From the NCBI RefSeq assembly GCF_002920615.1, contig NZ_PQSU01000027.1, positions 1-64,000 on the forward strand: a stretch of 64,000 nucleotides of DNA. The letters run 5' to 3'. The DNA comes from Streptomyces sp. Ru62. Its GTDB lineage: Bacteria > Actinomycetota > Actinomycetes > Streptomycetales > Streptomycetaceae. The position numbers were made by a program, and so were the translations under genes. Below are positions 35,010-43,197 of the stretch, piece by piece. The notes under the pieces were generated by a model. That model had not been told where the DNA came from, did no database searches, and was given only the letters and a program-made list of their open reading frames with translations. Positions within the stretch are counted from its first letter, which is position 1; each line of letters opens with the position of its first letter.

Positions 35010-35942
35010 TCAGCCGACGTACCGCCGGGCGGGTGAGTCCCTGCGGGCTCTTTCGAGTGCGGCGAGCCGGCGTTCCAGGTCCGGCGGTACGGGGTCGCGC
35101 TGGCGCAGCACCCACGGCAGTCCGGCGGTGGCGTGGGCGAACGCGCGGGCGGAGGCGACGTCCCGGGGGACGGTCCGGATGAGGTGCCCGGTCCGGCGGA
35201 GCGCCGGCAGCAGCGGTCGGCGCAGCCAGGTGAACCACAGCGTGTTGCGCAGTCCGAGGACCCGCCGGGCCGTGCTGTCGCGCAGCCGGGAGGCGTGGTG
35301 GTGGACGGTGAGTTCCTCGGCGTAGGCGAGCCACCAGCCCTGGCGCAGCAGGTCACAGGCGAGCAGTTCCTCCTCGCCGCCGAGCCACAGGCCCGGGTGG
35401 AAGCCGCCGCCGGCGCGGAACGCCTCGGTGCGCAGCACGGTGGCGGCGGCGAGGAAGGAGCCGAGGGCGGGTCCGGGGAGCCAGTCGGGTCCGGACAGCG
35501 GGGACTCGCGCAGCTCGCGCACGACCGGGTCCTCGGTGCCCTCCGGTTCCACGAGGATCCGCGCGGTGACGCCCGCGAGCCGGGGACCGGCGTCCAGCAG
35601 GTCGGCGGCCCGGCGCAGACTGCCGGGCTCCCACCAGGTGTCGTCGTCGCAGAAGGCGACGTACGGCGTGCGCACCCGTTGCACGGCCAGGTTGCGGCCG
35701 ATGGCGCCCAGGTTGCGGCCGGGACGCAGCAGGGTCATCTCCGGGAACTCCCGGGCGACCGCTTCGGCGGTGCCGTCGGTGGAGGCGTTGTCGGTGACGA
35801 TCACGGGCGGCCGCTCGGGCAGCCGGCGCAGCAGGGTGAGGGTGCGCAGCAGTTCGTCACGGCGGTTGTGGGTGATCAGGACGACGGTCGTACGGCCGTC
35901 GGGGGCGGTCCTGGCAGAGGTCTCGGGGGCGGTACTGGTCAT
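35010..35942 (-). CDS. family-2 glycosyltransferase A of the heptose cluster
   Basis: GT2 enzyme of 310 residues with a GT-A fold: VVLITHNRRDELL at the N-terminus, VTDNASTDGT, the metal-binding DDDTWW (DxD) and the later GGEEELLACDLL acceptor motif. Last gene of the leftward glycan operon. It is a close paralogue of the gene just upstream (the shared YVAF-DDD-WWEPGSL-RAADLLD block), so a tandem duplication is likely. It has no signal peptide or membrane segment and should work in the cytosol on a nucleotide sugar. Substrate and linkage unknown. No clear ribosome site precedes the ATG. Confidence 0.85.
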   Translation of the reverse strand: MTSTAPETSARTAPDGRTTVVLITHNRRDELLRTLTLLRRLPERPPVIVTDNASTDGTAEAVAREFPEMTLLRPGRNLGAIGRNLAVQRVRTPYVAFCDDDTWWEPGSLRRAADLLDAGPRLAGVTARILVEPEGTEDPVVRELRESPLSGPDWLPGPALGSFLAAATVLRTEAFRAGGGFHPGLWLGGEEELLACDLLRQGWWLAYAEELTVHHHASRLRDSTARRVLGLRNTLWFTWLRRPLLPALRRTGHLIRTVPRDVASARAFAHATAGLPWVLRQRDPVPPDLERRLAALERARRDSPARRYVG

Positions 35943-35943
35943 C

Positions 35944-36058
35944 GTCCGGCGCCTCCGGGTGGGGGGTGAGGGCGGGGTCGTCAGGGTCCGGCGCGTTGCG
36001 GTGGGGGTGAGGGCGGGTGGGGGGGCGTCAGCGTCCGGCGCGTTGCGGTGGGGGTGAG
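35944..36058. repeat. imperfect tandem repeat between the two paralogous GT2 genes
   Basis: A 26-bp word (GTCCGGCGCGTTGCGGTGGG then GGTGAG) occurs at 35986-36011 and 36033-36058, 47 bases apart; a more diverged copy starts at 35944. It fills most of the 159-bp gap between the GT2 genes. Confidence 0.75.
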
Positions 36059-36101
36059 CGCGCCAAGTCGGTCCCGGGCACGGTTCTCGCGGCCGTCCCG
36101 G

Positions 36102-37043
36102 TCATTGCCCGGTGCCTCCGCGGTGGCGGCCGGCCGGCTCCCGGTCGAGCAGGCCCGCGGCGTGTTCGACGCGCGGGGGCAGGGGCCGGCGGCGGGCGAG
36201 GGCGGCCGGGAACCGGGCGACGGTCTCCTTCAGGGCGCGGCGCGCACCGGGGCGGCCGGCCGCGGCGGCCAGCGCCAGGTCGGCGCCGGCGCGCAGGACG
36301 ACCGGCCAGGGGCGGCGCAGGCAGGTGGTCAGCACGTGGTTGCGCCGGACGAGGAAGGAGCGGCCGGTGCGGTCGTGGTCCTCGGGGTGGTGGCGGGCGC
36401 GCAGGGAGGGTTCGTAGGCGACGCCCCAGCCCGCGGCGGCCAGGTCGTAGGCGAGCAGGGTCTCCTCGCCGCCGAAGAAGAGCAACGGGTGGTAGCCGCC
36501 CGCGTTCAGGAACGCCTCGCGGCGGACCACGCAGGCGCAGCCGAGGAACCCGAGCACGGGGCGGCCGGGCAGGTCCGGTTCCAGTGGCAGCGGTGAGGCG
36601 GCGAGCACCGCGTTGAGGGGGTCCTCGGCGTCCTCGTCGCCGACCAGGGTGCGGGCGGCGAGCAGGCCGAGCCGGGGGTGCCCGTCGAGGAGGTCGGCGG
36701 CGCGGGCGAGGCTTCCCGGCTCCCACCAGGAGTCGTCGTCGCTGAAGGCGACGTAGGGGGTGTCGGCGTGCCGGACGGCCAGGTTGCGGCCGAGGGCACC
36801 GGTGTTGGCGGCGGGCCGCAGCAGGCGCGCGATCGCCGGGTGGCCGGCCACGGTGCGGCGGGTGGTGTCGTCGCGGGAGTTGTCCACGACGATGACCGGC
36901 GGCCGCTCGGGCAGCGCGGCCAACGCGTCCAGGGTGCGCAGCAGGCTGGCGGTGCGGTCGCGGGTGATGACGGCGACCGTGATGCGCGGGTCGCCCGGGG
37001 TCGTGGGCCGGTGCACGCGGCCCGGCGCCTGCTCAGTGGACAT
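36102..37043 (-). CDS. family-2 glycosyltransferase B of the heptose cluster
   Basis: GT2 enzyme of 313 residues, paralogue of the downstream gene. It has VAVITRDRTASLLRTL, VVDNSRDDTT, NLAVRHADTPYVAFSDDDSWW (metal-binding DDD) and FFGGEETLLAYDLAAAGW. The ATG at 37043 follows GGAGGTGG and overlaps the 3' end of the frameshifted GT9 gene by 11 bases, so translational coupling is likely. No membrane segments. Sugar donor unknown; hydroxylated NDP-sugar such as ADP-heptose is possible but not shown. Confidence 0.85.
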   Translation of the reverse strand: MSTEQAPGRVHRPTTPGDPRITVAVITRDRTASLLRTLDALAALPERPPVIVVDNSRDDTTRRTVAGHPAIARLLRPAANTGALGRNLAVRHADTPYVAFSDDDSWWEPGSLARAADLLDGHPRLGLLAARTLVGDEDAEDPLNAVLAASPLPLEPDLPGRPVLGFLGCACVVRREAFLNAGGYHPLLFFGGEETLLAYDLAAAGWGVAYEPSLRARHHPEDHDRTGRSFLVRRNHVLTTCLRRPWPVVLRAGADLALAAAAGRPGARRALKETVARFPAALARRRPLPPRVEHAAGLLDREPAGRHRGGTGQ

Positions 37044-38035
37044 CCGCCACCTCCGGGCCCGTCCGCTCCTGCCGGCTGCGCACGTCCCGCAGGAGCGTCA
37101 GACAGGCCGCGGCGACCTCACCTGCGCGGATGCGCAGCAGACGGGCGTCGGGGGTGCGGCCGTGCGGGTCGCCGGGCGGGCCGGGTTTCCACAGGGCGAG
37201 GTGGTCCGGGCTCGGGGGCGGCCCCCACAGGCGCGGGGGGACCGGTCCGAACAGGGTGACGGAAGGGGTGCCGTGGGCCACCGCGAGATGGGCGAGGCCG
37301 GTGTCGCCGCTGAGCACCAGGGACGCCCCGGCGACCAGCGCGGACAGCTCCCCGAACGGCAGGCCGCCGGTCAGCACGTCGCAGCCCCGCCGGCCGCTGC
37401 GTTCGGCGACCGAGCGGACCAGGGCGTCCTCGCCGGGGCCGCCGGTGAGGACCACGTCATGGCCCGCGGCGCCCAGACACCGTACGACGGCGGCGAACCG
37501 CTCCCCCGGCCAGCGGCGGGAGCCCGAGGCCGCGCCGGGGTGCACGACGACCGCGCCCGGGGCGGGGGACGGTGTGGTGGGCCGGGGCAGCCGCAGGTCC
37601 AGGGGGTCGGCCGCGATGCCGTAGCCGTGCAGGAAGGCGCACCAGCGGTCCCGTTCGTTCGCCTGGGCCCGCCACGGCGGGCCGTCCGGGCACGCGTGTG
37701 CGAGCAGCCGGCGCGGGCGCAGGGCGACCAGGGCGTCGCGGCTCTCGGGACCGTTGCCGTGCAGGTCGATCGCCACGTCGGGGGGCGGCCGGGCCAGTGA
37801 CCGAGGTCCGGCACCGCGCGGCCCGGCGCCTCGGCCGGGAACACGGCGTCGACCGCCCCGGTCGCCAGGGCGAGTTCGGTGAGCCCCGGCGGCTGGGCGA
37901 GGACGACCTGGTGGCCGGGGAAGGCCCGCCGGACGCCCCGCAGCGCGGGCACGCCGGCCAGCAGATCGCCGAGGCCCAGGGCGCGCAGGACCAGGACGGC
38001 CGGGGGGTCCGGGTGGGGATCGGGGTGCGGGTCAC
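37033..38035 (-). pseudogene. family-9 glycosyltransferase (heptosyltransferase-like) gene with two apparent frameshifts
   Basis: A GT9/heptosyltransferase-like protein is split over three frames. A GTG at 38035 with GGAGG nine bases upstream starts VTRTPIPTRT. Adding one C to the C6 run at 38002-38007 continues into PAVLVLRALGLGDLLAGVPA, and adding one C to the C6 run at 37780-37785 continues into DVAIDLHGNGPESRDALVAL and on to the stop at 37033. The restored protein of about 334 residues has the family sequence, including the ending block SLVLSGDTGLAHLAVAHGTPSV. Both contractions are one base in C7-to-C6 runs, which fits base-calling error, a recent dead allele or, less likely, phase variation. 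Confidence 0.8.
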
Positions 38036-38082
38036 CGAGTGGGTCCTCCGTTGCGTGCGGAAGCCGGGGACGGGCGGCGGGC

Positions 38083-38440
38083 CGTGCTCCGTTCGCCGAG
38101 GCCGCCGATCCGAGCGGGCGGGACGCCTCGGTCGGGGGTGCGAGGCGCGGGCGGGATGTGCGCCGGGGCCGGGCCGGCGCACGTGCTCCGTTCGCCGAGG
38201 CCGCTCGCCCGAGGGGGCGGTACGCCTCGGTCGGGGGTGCGAGACGCGGGCGGGATGTGCGCCGGGGCCGGGCCGGCGGCCGGTTCCGGCTGGGGGCGCG
38301 CGGAGGCACGTCCCGCCCACCGACCCGCTTCCCCGGCCCAAGACCCGCACCGGACGCCCGGCACCAACGCCACACGCCGGCGCGACAGCCCGGCCCGAGG
38401 CGCGAGCCGACGCGACAGCCCGGCCGGAGGCGCGAGCGAG
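38083..38440. repeat. 99-bp and 30-bp tandem repeats in a 569-bp gene-free spacer inside the operon
   Basis: Two 99-bp units occupy 38083-38181 and 38182-38280 (both begin CGTGCTCCGTTCGCCGAG). A separate pair of 30-bp units lies at 38381-38410 and 38411-38440 (CGCGACAGCCCGGCC start). The spacer 38036-38604 separates hldE from the GT9 gene, whereas the other genes of the operon overlap. A GTG at 38608 would overlap the hldE stop and read through the repeats, but third-position GC is low there and no domain is seen, so I call no gene. Confidence 0.85.
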
Positions 38441-38604
38441 CCGTCCCTCGCTCAGCACCCCGCTTCCGCAGCCCGGAACCCCCGCCAGACGCCCGGCGGA
38501 CGGCGGCCACCCCTTCTCCCGGGGCGGGGTGCGACGGGCCCGACCGGTCGGTGCCCGGTCTGCCGGAGCGTGGGGGCGGGGTCCGGCCAGGGGCCGTGCC
38601 GTGC

Positions 38605-40026
38605 TCACCTGGCGTCTCCTCCCGTGGGTGCCGGGGTCAGGGCCGCGCGGCGGGCGAGGCCGGTGGTGGAGCGGCCGTCGAGGTAGGGCAGCAGGAGGAC
38701 CTGGCCGCCCCAGCTCTCCACGAGGGGCTGTTCGGGCAGCCGGGTCCGGGCGTAGTCGCCGCCCTTCGCCCAGATGTGCGGGCGGAGTTCGCCGAGGATG
38801 TGTTCGGGGGTGTCCTCGTCGAACACGGCCACGGCGTCCACGCACTCCAGGGCCCGCAGCACCCGCACCCGGTCGGCGGCCGGGACGAGCGGGCGGCCGT
38901 CACCCTTGCGGCGGCGGACCGAGTCGTCCGAGTTGACGCACACGACGAGGCAGTCACCGGCCCGGCGGGCGGCCTGGAGCAGGGCGACGTGCCCGGCGTG
39001 CAGCAGGTCGAAGCAGCCGCCCGCCGCGACCACGGTGCCGCCCGCGGCCCGTACCCGCGCGGCCGTACGTACGGCATCCGCGGTGGTGTCGCCGTCACCC
39101 GGCCCCTCCTCGGCCGTCTCCGGCTGGTCCGGGACGGCGACCGCGCGAGCGCCGCCCTCGGCGACGTACCGGGTGGCGGCGTGGACGGCGGCCTGTACGG
39201 CGGCCTCGGTGAGGGCGCCGTCGGCGAGCAGACCGGCCGCGGCAGCGGCGAACCGGTCGCCGGCCCCGCAGGGGTCGCCGGTGGCGGCGGCCGGGGTCGG
39301 CACGAGCAGCGGGGTCTCGCCGTGGGAGAGCAGGGCGCCGCGTTCGCCGAGGGTCACCGCGACGGCCTGCGCCCGCCAGGCCCGCACGAGGGCGCGGGCA
39401 TCCCGGGCGGCGGTGCGCAGCCCTGCCGCGTCGCCGGGCTCGGCGTCGTCGAGCTGCCGGGCGAAGGCGCGGGCCTCCTGGGCCGAGGGCGTGGCCAGAC
39501 GGACGCCGGGGACCGGGGGCCGGCCGCGCACGTGCGGGTCCCAGACGACGGGGGCCGCCGTGTGCGCGAGGGCGTCCCGGAGGACGTCGGCGGTACCACG
39601 GCCGTAGTCGGCGACGAGGACACCCCCGGCCGCCGCGATCGTGGACACCGCCTCCTGGGTCGCCTCGCGGGCCCGGCCCTCGCCGTCGTCGAGGCGGAGC
39701 AGTGGCCGGTCCCCGGCCAGGACGCGGGTCTTGCTGCTCAGGGTGCCCTCCAGCGGCACCTCGACCAGGCCGACGCGGCCGGACAGCAGCTCCCGCAGGG
39801 TGTCGCTGGCGGCGTCGGCGCCGAGGGCGGTGACCAGGGTGACGGGCCGCCCGTCGGCCGCCGCGAGGCAGGCGGCGAGCGCGGCGCCGCCCGGCCGGGA
39901 ACTGCGCCGGGTGCCGTGGACGACGGGGACGGGCGCGTCCGGTGCCAGCCGCTCGGCCCGGCCGCACAGGTCGTGGTCGAGCAGGGCGTCGCCCACGACG
40001 ACCAGGGGTGTCTGCGAGGCGGTCAT
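38605..40026 (-). CDS. hldE: bifunctional D-heptose-7-phosphate kinase / heptose-1-phosphate adenylyltransferase
   Basis: Cytosolic enzyme of 473 residues with both halves of HldE. The N-terminal PfkB/ribokinase domain (about 8-310; LVVVGDALLDHDL, SRPGGAALAA, GDPCGAGDRFAAAAAG) would phosphorylate heptose-7-phosphate at C1. The C-terminal nucleotidyltransferase domain (about 330-460; VVAAGGCFDLLHAGHVALL, VNSDDSV) would add AMP to make ADP-heptose. It sits between gmhA and the repeat-filled spacer, its ATG at 40026 overlapping the gmhA stop in ATGA. With GmhA and GmhB it supplies ADP-heptose in a bacterium without LPS. Confidence 0.93.
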   Translation of the reverse strand: MTASQTPLVVVGDALLDHDLCGRAERLAPDAPVPVVHGTRRSSRPGGAALAACLAAADGRPVTLVTALGADAASDTLRELLSGRVGLVEVPLEGTLSSKTRVLAGDRPLLRLDDGEGRAREATQEAVSTIAAAGGVLVADYGRGTADVLRDALAHTAAPVVWDPHVRGRPPVPGVRLATPSAQEARAFARQLDDAEPGDAAGLRTAARDARALVRAWRAQAVAVTLGERGALLSHGETPLLVPTPAAATGDPCGAGDRFAAAAAGLLADGALTEAAVQAAVHAATRYVAEGGARAVAVPDQPETAEEGPGDGDTTADAVRTAARVRAAGGTVVAAGGCFDLLHAGHVALLQAARRAGDCLVVCVNSDDSVRRRKGDGRPLVPAADRVRVLRALECVDAVAVFDEDTPEHILGELRPHIWAKGGDYARTRLPEQPLVESWGGQVLLLPYLDGRSTTGLARRAALTPAPTGGDAR

Positions 40027-41009
40027 GTGTGTCCCTTCCTGGGGGCTACGGGCGCGCCGGGCGCGGCCCGGCCGGCGCTGCGGGCACGGCCCACGAGCCG
40101 CCCCACGACACCGGGTTTGCCGTCGGCACCGGGCCGGCCATCGACACCCGGCCCACCGCCGGCACCCGGCCGACCATCGACACCCGGCCCACCGCCGGCA
40201 CCCGGCCGACCATCGAGACCCCCTCGGCCATCGACAGCGCGCTTGCCTTCGGCGTGTCGCTCCCCTTCGGCGCGTCGCTCGCGCTCGCCGCCCGGACTGC
40301 CTCCCCGGCCGTGCCCGGCCGCGTCCGATCGGTCGTCGGCGCCGGGGTCCGCCGGCCCGTGGTCGGCCTCCCCCCGTTCGACGGCCTGGTCGAAGGCCTC
40401 GCAGAGCATGTGGACGGCGACCAGGTGCAGTTCCTGGACGGTGGCGCCGAGGGGGGCGTCGACGCACAGCGCGTCGTCCGCGCCGAGTTGCAGCGGGTTG
40501 GGGGCCCGTCCGGTCAGCGCCCACACCGTCAGGCCGAGCCGGTGCGCGCGGTCGGCGGCGGCCAGCAGGTTGGCGCTGGCGCCGCTGGTGGACAGCAGCA
40601 GGAGCACGTCGCCGGGGCGGCCGTGCGCGGCGGTCTGGCGGGCGAACACCTCCTGGACGCCGTAGTCGTTGGCGATCGCCGTGGTGGAGGAGGTGTCGGC
40701 GTGCAGGGCGACCGCGGAGAACGGCGGCCGGTCGTCGCGGTAGCGGCCGACCAGTTCGGCGGTGAGGTGCTGGGCCTGGGCGGCGCTGCCGCCGTTGCCC
40801 GCGACGAGCAGCCGTGCGCCCGCGCCCAGCCGCCGGGCGAGTTCGGTGCCCCAGCGCTCGATGAGCGGACCGTGGTCGCGGAACGCCTCCAGGGCCTTGG
40901 CCAGGTCGTCGCAGTGCGCAGTGGCGGTGCCGGGGCCGGTGTTCCCGTGCGCCGTGCCGGTGACGGTCTTCCCCGGACCCTTCGCCGTACCCTTCGTCGG
41001 ACTCTTCAT
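40023..41009 (-). CDS. gmhA: phosphoheptose isomerase with a repeat-bearing C-terminal tail
   Basis: SIS-domain enzyme of 328 residues that should convert sedoheptulose-7-phosphate to heptose-7-phosphate. The core (about residues 20-200) has AGNGGSAAQAQHLTAELVGRY, TTAIANDYG and LLSTSGASANLLAA, as in GmhA. The family is usually about 190-200 residues; here a low-complexity tail of about 125 residues follows, rich in Gly, Asp, Arg and Pro, with 12-residue repeats of the GPGVDGRPGAGG type (see repeat 40139-40220). The stop overlaps the hldE start in ATGA, and the start overlaps the upstream GT4 stop in ATGA, so translation is coupled on both sides. Confidence 0.9.
   Translation of the reverse strand: MKSPTKGTAKGPGKTVTGTAHGNTGPGTATAHCDDLAKALEAFRDHGPLIERWGTELARRLGAGARLLVAGNGGSAAQAQHLTAELVGRYRDDRPPFSAVALHADTSSTTAIANDYGVQEVFARQTAAHGRPGDVLLLLSTSGASANLLAAADRAHRLGLTVWALTGRAPNPLQLGADDALCVDAPLGATVQELHLVAVHMLCEAFDQAVERGEADHGPADPGADDRSDAAGHGRGGSPGGERERRAEGERHAEGKRAVDGRGGLDGRPGAGGGPGVDGRPGAGGGPGVDGRPGADGKPGVVGRLVGRARSAGRAAPGAPVAPRKGHT
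40139..40220 (-). repeat. 36-bp in-frame repeat inside the gmhA tail
   Basis: Two identical 36-bp units lie at 40139-40174 and 40175-40210 and a partial third follows. The unit encodes 12 residues in the gmhA reading frame, so the tail has grown or shrunk in whole-codon steps. Confidence 0.85.
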
Positions 41010-42238
41010 CGGACCACTCCCGAGAGCGAGCGGATGGAGGACACGGCGCCGTACACCCCGGCCACGCCGTCGGCCACCCGGTCCCAGGTGTAGTGGCCGA
41101 GCACCCGGGCGCGGCCGGCGGCCCCGTACCGGGCGAGCCGGTCGGGGTTGGCGAGGAGGGCGCGGACGACCGCGCCGAGGTCGTGGTCGTCGTCGGCCGG
41201 GACCAGGACGCCCGTGGTGCCGTCCACGACCGTGTCGAGCTGGCCGCCGACGGCGGTGGCGACGACCGGCGTGGCACAGGCCATGGCCTCCAGCGGGACG
41301 ATCCCGAAGGGCTCGTACCGGGGCAGCGACAGCACCAGGTCGGCGCTGGACATCAGCCGGGGCATACGGGCCCGGCTGACCCCGCCGAGCAGGGTGACCC
41401 GGTCCTGGACGCCGTACTCGCCGGCGATGGCGTAGAGGCGGGCGGCCTCGGGTTCGGCACCGAGCAGGTCGGCCTCGGGGCCGCCGGCGATGAGGAGTTC
41501 GGCGTCGGGGACGTCGGCCAGGGCGCGGATGGCGCGGTCGAAGCCCTTGCGGGGCACGAGCCGGCCGACGGCCAGCAGCCGCCTGCGGGCGCCGGACGGG
41601 CGGGTGTGGGCGACGGGGGCGAACTGGTCGGGGTCGACCCCGCACGGCACGACGCTGATCCGGTCCTCCGGCAGCCCCATGGCCTTCAGTTCGGCCACCT
41701 CGTCGCTGCACGTGGCGATGATCCGGGCGCATTCGTGGCCGATGGCCTCCTCGACGGCGAGGCGCTGCGGCGGGCTGGTGTCGGCGGCACCCTGGTAGCG
41801 CTTCTTGACCGTGCCCAGCGCGTGGTAGGTCTGCACGACCGGGATCCCGAGGTCGCGGGCGCCCGCCAGGGCGGCCAGGCCCGACATCCAGAAGTGGGCG
41901 TGCACCACGTCGGGCGGGCTCAGGGCCCACTGCCGGGCCAGGAAGGTCCCGAACTCGGTCATGTGGGGCAGGAGTTCGTCCTTGGGGACGGGTGCGGGCG
42001 GTCCGGCGGGCACGTGCACCACCTGCACGCCGTCGATGAGGGTCACCCGGTCCGGAAGGCCCGCCGAGTCCCGCCGGGTGTACACCGTGACCCGGTATCC
42101 CTTTCTGGCGAGCTGCCGGGCGACCTGCGCCACGTACACGTTCTGGCCGCCCGCGTCCGGTCCGCCGAGCGCGGCCAGTGGGCTGGCGTGCTCGGAGACC
42201 ATGGCGACGCGCCCGGCCGTGTGCGGAATGCGGCTCAT
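41006..42238 (-). CDS. family-4 glycosyltransferase of the heptose cluster
   Basis: GT4 enzyme of 410 residues with a GT-B fold. The N-terminal domain has LAALGGPDAGGQNVYVAQVA (typical of sucrose-phosphate/MshA-like GT4 enzymes), the middle AHFWMSGLAAL, and the C-terminal domain LLAVGRLVPRKGFDRAI, then the donor-site motif RYEPFGIVPLEAMACATPVV with the conserved Glu pair. The start ATG at 42238 overlaps the stop of the upstream gene in ATGA, and its own stop overlaps the gmhA start in ATGA. No membrane segments; it should work at the inner face of the membrane. Donor and acceptor unknown. Confidence 0.9.
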   Translation of the reverse strand: MSRIPHTAGRVAMVSEHASPLAALGGPDAGGQNVYVAQVARQLARKGYRVTVYTRRDSAGLPDRVTLIDGVQVVHVPAGPPAPVPKDELLPHMTEFGTFLARQWALSPPDVVHAHFWMSGLAALAGARDLGIPVVQTYHALGTVKKRYQGAADTSPPQRLAVEEAIGHECARIIATCSDEVAELKAMGLPEDRISVVPCGVDPDQFAPVAHTRPSGARRRLLAVGRLVPRKGFDRAIRALADVPDAELLIAGGPEADLLGAEPEAARLYAIAGEYGVQDRVTLLGGVSRARMPRLMSSADLVLSLPRYEPFGIVPLEAMACATPVVATAVGGQLDTVVDGTTGVLVPADDDHDLGAVVRALLANPDRLARYGAAGRARVLGHYTWDRVADGVAGVYGAVSSIRSLSGVVR

Positions 42239-43197
42239 CGGGTGACCTCCTTGATCAGGCGCTCCCAGTCGTCCAGGAAGCGCCGCTCTCCGTAGCGGTC
42301 CTGGGCCGCGGCCCGGGCCGCCGCGCCGGTGCGGCGCGCCAGTCCGGGATCGGCGAGGAAGGCCCGTACGGCGTCCTCCAGGACGTCGAGGCGGTTCGAG
42401 ACCACCCCGGCGCCCTCGGGTATCGCCTCCCGGGCCTCCGTGGTGTCCAGGGCGACCACGGGCATGCCCAGGAACATGGCCTCCAGCAGGGACAGCCCGA
42501 GCGAGGTCCAGCGCACGGGGTGCAGGTAGACCCGGCACCGGGCCATCTCCCGGTGCAGCTCGTGCTGCGGCAGGTCCCGGGTGCGGCAGCGCTCGGGCGG
42601 CAGGCCGAGGTGCTCGGCGAGCCCCTCGGTGCGCATGCCGAAGACGTCCAGGGGCGCGGACCGGGCGAACCGGGGCAGCAGGTCGGTGCCGGTGGTACGG
42701 CCCCTGCGCACGGGCTCGTTGACCACGACGGCCGCGCGCCGCTCGGTGCCCGTCCAGAGCGCGCCGGGGTCGATGATGCCGTGCTCGACGACCTCGGTGG
42801 GGGCCTGGCCGTTGTCCCACATCAGCCGGTTGAAGTGGGTGACGTGCACGACGGGGATCGCGGACTGCCCGGCCAGCGGGTGGAGTTGGCGCTCGGGCGA
42901 CTCGTCGGGGCTGTTGTGCTCGACGTACACGGCGGGCACGTCCACCCCGGGCCGGCGGCCGGTCCAGCGCAGGGCGAGGTCAAGTTCGTGCGGGCGTTGC
43001 AGGACCATGAGGTCGATGTCGCAGTCCCACAGTTCCTTCGGCGTGCGTTCCCGCACGCTCTCCGGCCAGTCCCAGGTCACGGCGCGGCCGAGGCCGTCGG
43101 GTCCGCGGTCGTCGGTGACCGGGACGAGGTAGGTGTGCGGGCCCTGCACGAAGGCGGTGAGCCAGGATCCGTGCACGTGCCAGACGAGGATGTTCAT
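42235..43197 (-). CDS. glycosyltransferase, GT-B-like
   Basis: Protein of 320 residues resembling a GT-B glycosyltransferase. It begins MNILVWHVHGSWLTAF, has an acceptor-side LMVLQRPHELDLALRW, a VYVEHNSPDESPERQ segment and the donor-side MARCRVYLHPVRWTSLGLSL, then EAMFLGMPVVAL. ATG at 43197 overlaps the upstream GT9 stop in ATGA, and its stop overlaps the GT4 start in ATGA. Similar proteins are seen beside heptose genes in other actinomycetes, from memory and unchecked. Sugar specificity unknown. Confidence 0.82.
   Translation of the reverse strand: MNILVWHVHGSWLTAFVQGPHTYLVPVTDDRGPDGLGRAVTWDWPESVRERTPKELWDCDIDLMVLQRPHELDLALRWTGRRPGVDVPAVYVEHNSPDESPERQLHPLAGQSAIPVVHVTHFNRLMWDNGQAPTEVVEHGIIDPGALWTGTERRAAVVVNEPVRRGRTTGTDLLPRFARSAPLDVFGMRTEGLAEHLGLPPERCRTRDLPQHELHREMARCRVYLHPVRWTSLGLSLLEAMFLGMPVVALDTTEAREAIPEGAGVVSNRLDVLEDAVRAFLADPGLARRTGAAARAAAQDRYGERRFLDDWERLIKEVTR

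Noticed and set aside
38083..38440. CRISPR-like array
   Set aside because: Repeats are adjoining, with no unique spacers of constant length and no cas genes.
38605..41277. Fusion of hldE with a further upstream 417-codon extension
   Set aside because: The extension is a shadow of gmhA; the ATG at 40026 with GGAAGGGA and the ATGA overlap fix the true start.
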